10,856 nucleotides of DNA from Comamonadaceae bacterium. GTDB taxonomy: Bacteria; Pseudomonadota; Gammaproteobacteria; Burkholderiales; Burkholderiaceae. The notes under the pieces were generated by a model. The model was not told where the DNA came from, did not search any database, and worked only from the letters and a program-made list of their open reading frames with translations. The translations under genes and the position numbers were made by a program. The stretch spans positions 1 through 10,856 of the forward strand of contig CANCGU010000071.1 in the NCBI GenBank assembly GCA_947377705.1. Direction: 5' to 3'. Numbering within the stretch: the stretch's first letter is position 1; each line of letters opens with the position of its first letter. Below, piece after piece: positions 7,479-10,856 of this stretch.

Positions 7479-8920
7479 GTGAATTGCCTAATGGATGGGC
7501 TGAGGCAACACTTGGAAGTATCTTGTTGTCTGTCGTTGGTGGTGGGACGCCATCACGCACTATTCCGGCTTACTTTGATGGTCATATTCCTTGGTTCACT
7601 GTCAAAGATATGAAAGTGTTGAAGCCCAATGACGCACAAGAGCATATTTCTGAATTAGCAATCGCTGGGAGTGCAACGAATTTAATTCCAGCTAATACGT
7701 TGATCGTGGCAACGCGCATTGCGCTTGGAAAAGCAATTCGACCAACAGTCGCTTGTGCTATCAATCAAGATTTGAAAGCACTTGAACTGGGCGTCGAAAT
7801 TAACGCGGATTTTTTGTTGCATTGGATTGGCGCACATTCCAGAGTAATTCAAGACCTCGGCTCTGGCACAACAGTAAGTGGCATCCGACTTGAAGCATTG
7901 CACGGTTTGCAGTTGAACCTTCCTCCTGCAGCCGAACAAACCCGAATCGTCGAAAAATTAGAAGAACTCCTCACGGGCCTAGACGCTGGCGTAGCCGAAC
8001 TCAAAGCCGCACAAAAGAAGCTGGCGCAATACCGCCAATCGCTGCTCAAAGCTGCCGTAGAAGGTGCGCTCACTGCTGAATGGCGAGCCACCAACAAGCC
8101 CACAGAAACAGGTGCTCAACTGCTAGAACGCATCCTGCAAGAGCGTCGCGCTCGCTGGGAAGCCAAGCAGCTCGCCAAGTTCAAAGAACAAGGCAAAGCC
8201 CCGCCCAAAGACTGGCAGAAGAAATACGCAGAACCTGTGCAGCCTGACGCCAACGATTTGCTTGAGTTACCACATGGGTGGGTTCGGGGCAGTTTTGATC
8301 AATTATTTGAGGTGCTGTCGGACAATGGAAAAAAACTGTCCCAGGCTGCCTATGCCCAAGCTGGGCTACTCCCTGTAATTGACCAAGGCGCGAAATTTAT
8401 CGGGGGCTATACAGATGATGTTTCGTTGTCATTTGATGGCGCACTTCCTGTTATCGGATTCGGGGACCATACGCGTCGTTTTAAGTTAATTGAAAATCCA
8501 TTTGTAGTTGGGGCAGACGGGCTCAAGCTCATTTCAATTTCATCAGCTTGGATCCCTGAATTTGCTTTTATTGCTTGTAGTACTTTAGATTTGGAGGATC
8601 GAGGGTACAGCCGACATTTCCAATTTGTTCGAAATGCATCATTTCCGTTGCCTCCGCTTGGAGAGCAAAGTGAAATAGTCGTCTCAGTAGCTGCAAGGCT
8701 CAAGGAAAACGATGACATCTCTGAAGCGATAGAGCTTGCGCTCAAACAATCTGCTGCCCAACGCCAAAACATCCTCAAAGCAGCCTTCTCGGGTCAACTC
8801 GTCGCGCAAGACCCCAGCGACGAGCCTGCCAGGGAGTTGCTAGAGCGCATCCGCGCCGAGCGGGCAACGCAGCAGGCGATTAAAAAGCCGCGTGGCCGCA
8901 AGGCGAAGGAGGCGGCATGA
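7475..8920 (+). CDS. hsdS: Type I restriction-modification specificity subunit S
   Basis: Determines which bipartite DNA sequence the complex methylates or restricts. The 481 residues show the duplicated S-subunit layout. TRD1 spans about 5-150 (ELPNGWAEATLG opening, IPWF, GTTVSGIRLE). Conserved helix 1 follows at about 151-230 (PPAAEQTRIVEKLEELL, then RQSLLKAAVEGALTAEW and LLERILQER). TRD2 is about 263-395 (ELPHGWV opening, GFGD, RHFQF). Conserved helix 2 is about 396-464 (PPLGEQSEIV, RQNILKAAFSGQLV, LLERIRAER). A lysine/arginine-rich tail ends the protein. The paired helices set the spacing between the two half-sites. The start is GTG with GGAG (7463-7466) 8 bases upstream, inside the end of hsdR. 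The DNA for both TRDs is clearly more AT-rich than that for the helices. The sequence recognised cannot be deduced here. Confidence 0.95.
   Translation: MSELPNGWAEATLGSILLSVVGGGTPSRTIPAYFDGHIPWFTVKDMKVLKPNDAQEHISELAIAGSATNLIPANTLIVATRIALGKAIRPTVACAINQDLKALELGVEINADFLLHWIGAHSRVIQDLGSGTTVSGIRLEALHGLQLNLPPAAEQTRIVEKLEELLTGLDAGVAELKAAQKKLAQYRQSLLKAAVEGALTAEWRATNKPTETGAQLLERILQERRARWEAKQLAKFKEQGKAPPKDWQKKYAEPVQPDANDLLELPHGWVRGSFDQLFEVLSDNGKKLSQAAYAQAGLLPVIDQGAKFIGGYTDDVSLSFDGALPVIGFGDHTRRFKLIENPFVVGADGLKLISISSAWIPEFAFIACSTLDLEDRGYSRHFQFVRNASFPLPPLGEQSEIVVSVAARLKENDDISEAIELALKQSAAQRQNILKAAFSGQLVAQDPSDEPARELLERIRAERATQQAIKKPRGRKAKEAA
8906..8912 (+). promoter_or_regulatory. Strong Shine-Dalgarno for the AlbA_2/ATPase-like gene
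   Basis: AAGGAGG, a near-perfect anti-16S match, sits 4 bases before the ATG at 8917 and inside the last codons of hsdS. It is the strongest ribosome binding site in the window, much better than those of hsdR or hsdM. It supports this start and suggests the embedded gene is well translated relative to its neighbours. Confidence 0.7.
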
Positions 8921-10572
8921 GCCGCGAAACACAAACGCTAGACCAAAAGTCTTTGCGCCTCATTCAAGGCGCACGCAGCGACTATCAAACCTTAGCCAAC
9001 GATTGCGTGTGCTTTGCCAATGCGGCGGGCGGCTGTTTGCACATCGGCATTGAAGACGGGCAGGCTTTGCCGCCGCCAGAGCAGCGCATTGCCCCCGATT
9101 TGCTGGATAAGCTGCGCAAGCGCATTGGCGAGTTGACGGTCAATGTGCACGTCGCACCCGAGGTGGTGTGTGCTGCCAATGGCGGCGAATACATTGCGTT
9201 GACGGTGGCGCGTTCGGTGGGGGTTGCCTCTACCAGCGATGGGCGCTACTTCATGCGGATGGGTGACACCTGCCAACCTGTGCGCGGTGACGATGTGTTG
9301 CATTTGCTGAATGACCGGCCCGGCTTGCCTTGGGAGGCCATGGTGTCGCAACAGGTGCCCGTAGCTGCTGCCGATGCAGCCAAGGTGCAGGCGCTGGTAG
9401 ATGCGCTGCGCACATCTGACCGGGTGAAGATATCGGTCAAAGATAAAGGTGATGCTGAGTTGCTGGAGCATTACGGCCTGAGCGATGGCGATGTGCTGAC
9501 GCACTTGGGCGTGTTGATGGTGGGCACTGCTCGTGACCGCGCAAGGTTAGGTACTGCGCCCGCTATTGCCGCTATCAAGTTTGATGAGCTGGGTCAAAAG
9601 GTGAACAAGTGGCTGTGGGATGACTACACCTTGTCCCCCGTCGATTTGGTGGATGCAGTGTGGTCAGAGATTCCCGATTTCCACGAAAGCTACGAGTTAC
9701 CCGATGGCTTGCACCGCCAGAAGCTGCCCGCCTACGACAAGCGTGTGGTGCGTGAGTTGTTGGTTAACGCGTTGGTGCACAGGCCTTATACGCAACGCGG
9801 CGATATTTTTGTAAACCTGCATCCCGATCGCCTAGAGGTGGTGAACCCCGGCCGTTTGCCGCTGGGCGTGACACCGCAAACCATTTTGCACGCCAGTCGT
9901 CGCCGTAACGACCGCATGGCCACGCTGTTTCATGATCTGCGTTTGATGGAAAAAGAGGGCTCAGGTTTTGATTTGATGTACGACGTGCAGTTGTCGCATG
10001 GTCGCTCAGTGCCTGTGCCGAAAGAGGGCGTCGATTCGGTGTCGGTCACGATTGGTCGTCGTGTGCAAAGGCCCGAAGTGGTCAAACTGATGATGGAGGC
10101 GGATGCGCGCTATCAGCTGCGTCAGCGAGAGCGCATCACCTTAGGTTTGTTGGCGGTTGCCCCCGAGGGGCTAACAGCCAGAGAGCTGGCCACTTGTTTG
10201 GAGCTTGGTTCTACCGACGAACTGCGCCCAGTCTGGCTGGACCGATTGTTGGATGTGGGCTTGGTGGCTTCCACGGGGCGTACGCAAGCTGTGCGCTACT
10301 TTGTGTCGCCAGATTTGTTGAAGGGCAGCGGCCTTGATGAAAAGACCACATTGCGCCGTCTTGAGCCTCATCGTTTGCGGGCTTTGATTGTTGAAGACTT
10401 GCGCCGTTATCCTGGAGCTGCTTCTGGCGACATTAACAGGCGCGTTGGGCCTGAGGTGCCTTACCGCACACTCAAGCGTGCAATTGACGATTTGGTTGCT
10501 GAAGGCAGTTTGCGTTTTGAGGGGCTGAGTCGCGGACGGCGTTACTGGTATGTCGAAGGTTCTAATAAATGA
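8917..10572 (+). CDS. Putative AlbA_2 (Schlafen-like) / GHKL-like ATP-binding protein with C-terminal winged-helix segments
   Basis: A 551-aa protein of the kind usually annotated as an ATP-binding or putative DNA-binding domain protein. It has an N-terminal AlbA_2/Schlafen-like fold with CFANAAGGCLHIGIED (32-47) and RYFMRMGDTCQPV (110-122). The middle carries GHKL/HATPase-like motifs as in the RecG-like ATP-binding family: N-box RELLVNALVHRPY (279-291, with Glu280, Asn284 and His288), NPGRLP (310-315) and a glycine loop EKEGSGFDLMY (345-355). Two winged-helix-like stretches follow (about 408-466 and 485-547), the last ending in a basic beta-hairpin-like SRGRRYWYV. The usual acidic E...E-x-K motif ahead of FAN is not seen (residues 8-16 read LDQKSLRLI). 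The ATG overlaps the hsdS stop (ATGA) behind a strong ribosome binding site, so it belongs to the hsd operon. Possible roles are transcriptional regulator, control of restriction, or an accessory defence component; none is proven. Confidence 0.82.
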   Translation: MSRETQTLDQKSLRLIQGARSDYQTLANDCVCFANAAGGCLHIGIEDGQALPPPEQRIAPDLLDKLRKRIGELTVNVHVAPEVVCAANGGEYIALTVARSVGVASTSDGRYFMRMGDTCQPVRGDDVLHLLNDRPGLPWEAMVSQQVPVAAADAAKVQALVDALRTSDRVKISVKDKGDAELLEHYGLSDGDVLTHLGVLMVGTARDRARLGTAPAIAAIKFDELGQKVNKWLWDDYTLSPVDLVDAVWSEIPDFHESYELPDGLHRQKLPAYDKRVVRELLVNALVHRPYTQRGDIFVNLHPDRLEVVNPGRLPLGVTPQTILHASRRRNDRMATLFHDLRLMEKEGSGFDLMYDVQLSHGRSVPVPKEGVDSVSVTIGRRVQRPEVVKLMMEADARYQLRQRERITLGLLAVAPEGLTARELATCLELGSTDELRPVWLDRLLDVGLVASTGRTQAVRYFVSPDLLKGSGLDEKTTLRRLEPHRLRALIVEDLRRYPGAASGDINRRVGPEVPYRTLKRAIDDLVAEGSLRFEGLSRGRRYWYVEGSNK

Positions 10573-10593
10573 ATCTGCCATTTAGTGTCGAAT

Positions 10594-10615
10594 CAAGTCA
10601 GTTGGTTTTGACTTG
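10594..10615 (+). other. Perfect 7-bp inverted repeat (hairpin) downstream of the ATPase-like gene
   Basis: CAAGTCA (10594-10600) and TGACTTG (10609-10615) are perfect inverted copies around an 8-nt loop, starting 21 bases after the stop codon. There is no T-run behind the stem, so it is not a convincing rho-independent terminator. A second register, ATCAAG (10592-10597) with CTTGAT (10618-10623), overlaps it. It may be a weak attenuator, an mRNA 3'-end stabiliser or an operator half-site pair. Confidence 0.4.
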
Positions 10616-10644
10616 TCCTTGATGGCGCTTATTAACTCTATGAT
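10608..10644 (+). promoter_or_regulatory. Possible hsdM promoter hexamers
   Basis: TTGACT (10608-10613, five of six to the -35 consensus) is followed at 16 bp by TATTAA (10630-10635, four of six). A better -10 hexamer, TATGAT (10639-10644, five of six), lies just beyond but lacks a well-spaced -35. The surrounding DNA is AT-rich compared with the genes. Either could start transcription upstream of the repeat cluster, placing the repeats in the 5' leader or at the start site. The evidence is sequence similarity only. Confidence 0.35.
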
Positions 10645-10707
10645 TTAAAACAAATTTTTATCTGTCATATCAAATGTTGTGGCAGATAAATGGCAGGTAT
10701 CAAACTT

Positions 10708-10856
10708 ATGAACACATCCTCCCTCGTCCAGAAAGTCTGGAATTTTTGTCACACCCTTCGCGATGACGGTGTGGGCTATGGCGACTATTTAGAGCAGCTC
10801 ACGTATTTGCTGTTTTTGAAGCTGGCGCATGAATACGCGCAAGAGCCGTACAACCG
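10708..10856 (+). CDS. hsdM: Type I restriction-modification DNA methyltransferase subunit M, N-terminal part only
   Basis: Forms the adenine-N6 methyltransferase together with HsdS. Only 49 codons fit in the window, but they read as a typical HsdM N-terminal helical domain (start MNTSSLVQKVWNFCHTLRDD, then GYGDYLEQLTYLLFLKLAHE). The SAM-binding and NPPF catalytic motifs must lie beyond the right edge. ATG 10708 is preferred, with AGG (10695-10697) 10 bases upstream. An in-frame ATG at 10690 would add six residues (MAGIKL) but lacks a clear ribosome binding site, and a TAA at 10687-10689 excludes anything earlier. It is the last hsd gene of the visible part and, unlike the others, is not overlapped by the preceding gene: 135 bp separate them, with promoter-like and repeat sequences. 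Confidence 0.9.
   Translation, partial: MNTSSLVQKVWNFCHTLRDDGVGYGDYLEQLTYLLFLKLAHEYAQEPYN

Larger units (their letters stand above)
10573..10701. repeat. Cluster of four TGGCAG(A/G)T-type elements before hsdM
   Basis: The gap before hsdM contains four related elements. Reading towards hsdM they are: ATCTGCCATTTA (10573-10584, inverted), TTTATCTGTCA (10657-10667, inverted), TGGCAGATAAA (10680-10690, direct) and TGGCAGGTATC (10691-10701, direct). The last two abut exactly with an 11-bp period, about one helical turn. The second and third form an inverted repeat matching at 10 of 11 positions around a 12-nt spacer. The first and the 10687-10698 segment are complementary at 11 of 12 bases. TATCAAA also recurs at 10668-10674 and 10698-10704. 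Such an arrangement fits a multi-site operator for a DNA-binding protein or alternative RNA stems. Confidence 0.6.

Noticed and set aside
10594..10623. Rho-independent terminator after the ATPase-like gene
   Set aside because: The 7-bp stem is AT-containing and is not followed by a T-run, so termination is doubtful; kept only as an inverted repeat.

Overview
The window looks like chromosome of a betaproteobacterium, most likely order Burkholderiales, family Comamonadaceae (Limnohabitans/Rhodoferax/Polaromonas-like). This rests on fairly high GC with C/G-rich third positions, on how closely the encoded proteins resemble proteins of that group as I know them, and on the slt / fau / DUF6279 / glmU neighbourhood. 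No database search was possible, so the taxonomic call is an inference.

Left half (1-4652), compact housekeeping genes. A soluble lytic murein transglycosylase gene runs leftwards off the window edge (minus strand). Divergent from it, with start codons only 13 bp apart, is 5-formyltetrahydrofolate cyclo-ligase. That gene converges, with one base between stop codons, on a gene for a DUF6279-type lipoprotein. The lipoprotein gene is itself divergent from glmU (bifunctional UDP-GlcNAc synthesis), and the two predicted start codons share one CATG tetranucleotide. There is almost no intergenic DNA here, so promoters must lie inside neighbouring coding sequence.

Right half (4653-10856), a type I restriction-modification operon placed directly behind glmU. 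The order is hsdR (EcoEI-like, type IB), hsdS (two target recognition domains), a 551-aa protein with a Schlafen/AlbA_2-like N-terminus, a GHKL-like ATPase motif set and C-terminal winged-helix-like segments, and then the first 49 codons of hsdM, cut by the window end. hsdR-hsdS and hsdS-third gene overlap by 4 bp, so these three are probably one translationally coupled unit. hsdM is separated by a 135-bp AT-rich gap holding promoter-like hexamers, a perfect 7-bp inverted repeat, and four copies of a TGGCAG(A/G)T-type element, two of them abutting head to tail with an 11-bp period. HsdM and HsdS would form the methyltransferase, HsdR adds ATP-driven translocation and cleavage, and the role of the embedded ATPase-like protein is unknown.

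Most interesting points: the embedded AlbA_2/GHKL/winged-helix gene inside an R-S-X-M operon, with the usual acidic motif of the AlbA_2 domain apparently degenerate; the repeat cluster in front of hsdM, which could be an operator or a pair of competing RNA structures around the hsdM ribosome binding site; the AT-rich target recognition domains of hsdS; and the shared CATG start of the lipoprotein gene and glmU. No tRNA, rRNA, insertion sequence or CRISPR array was seen.
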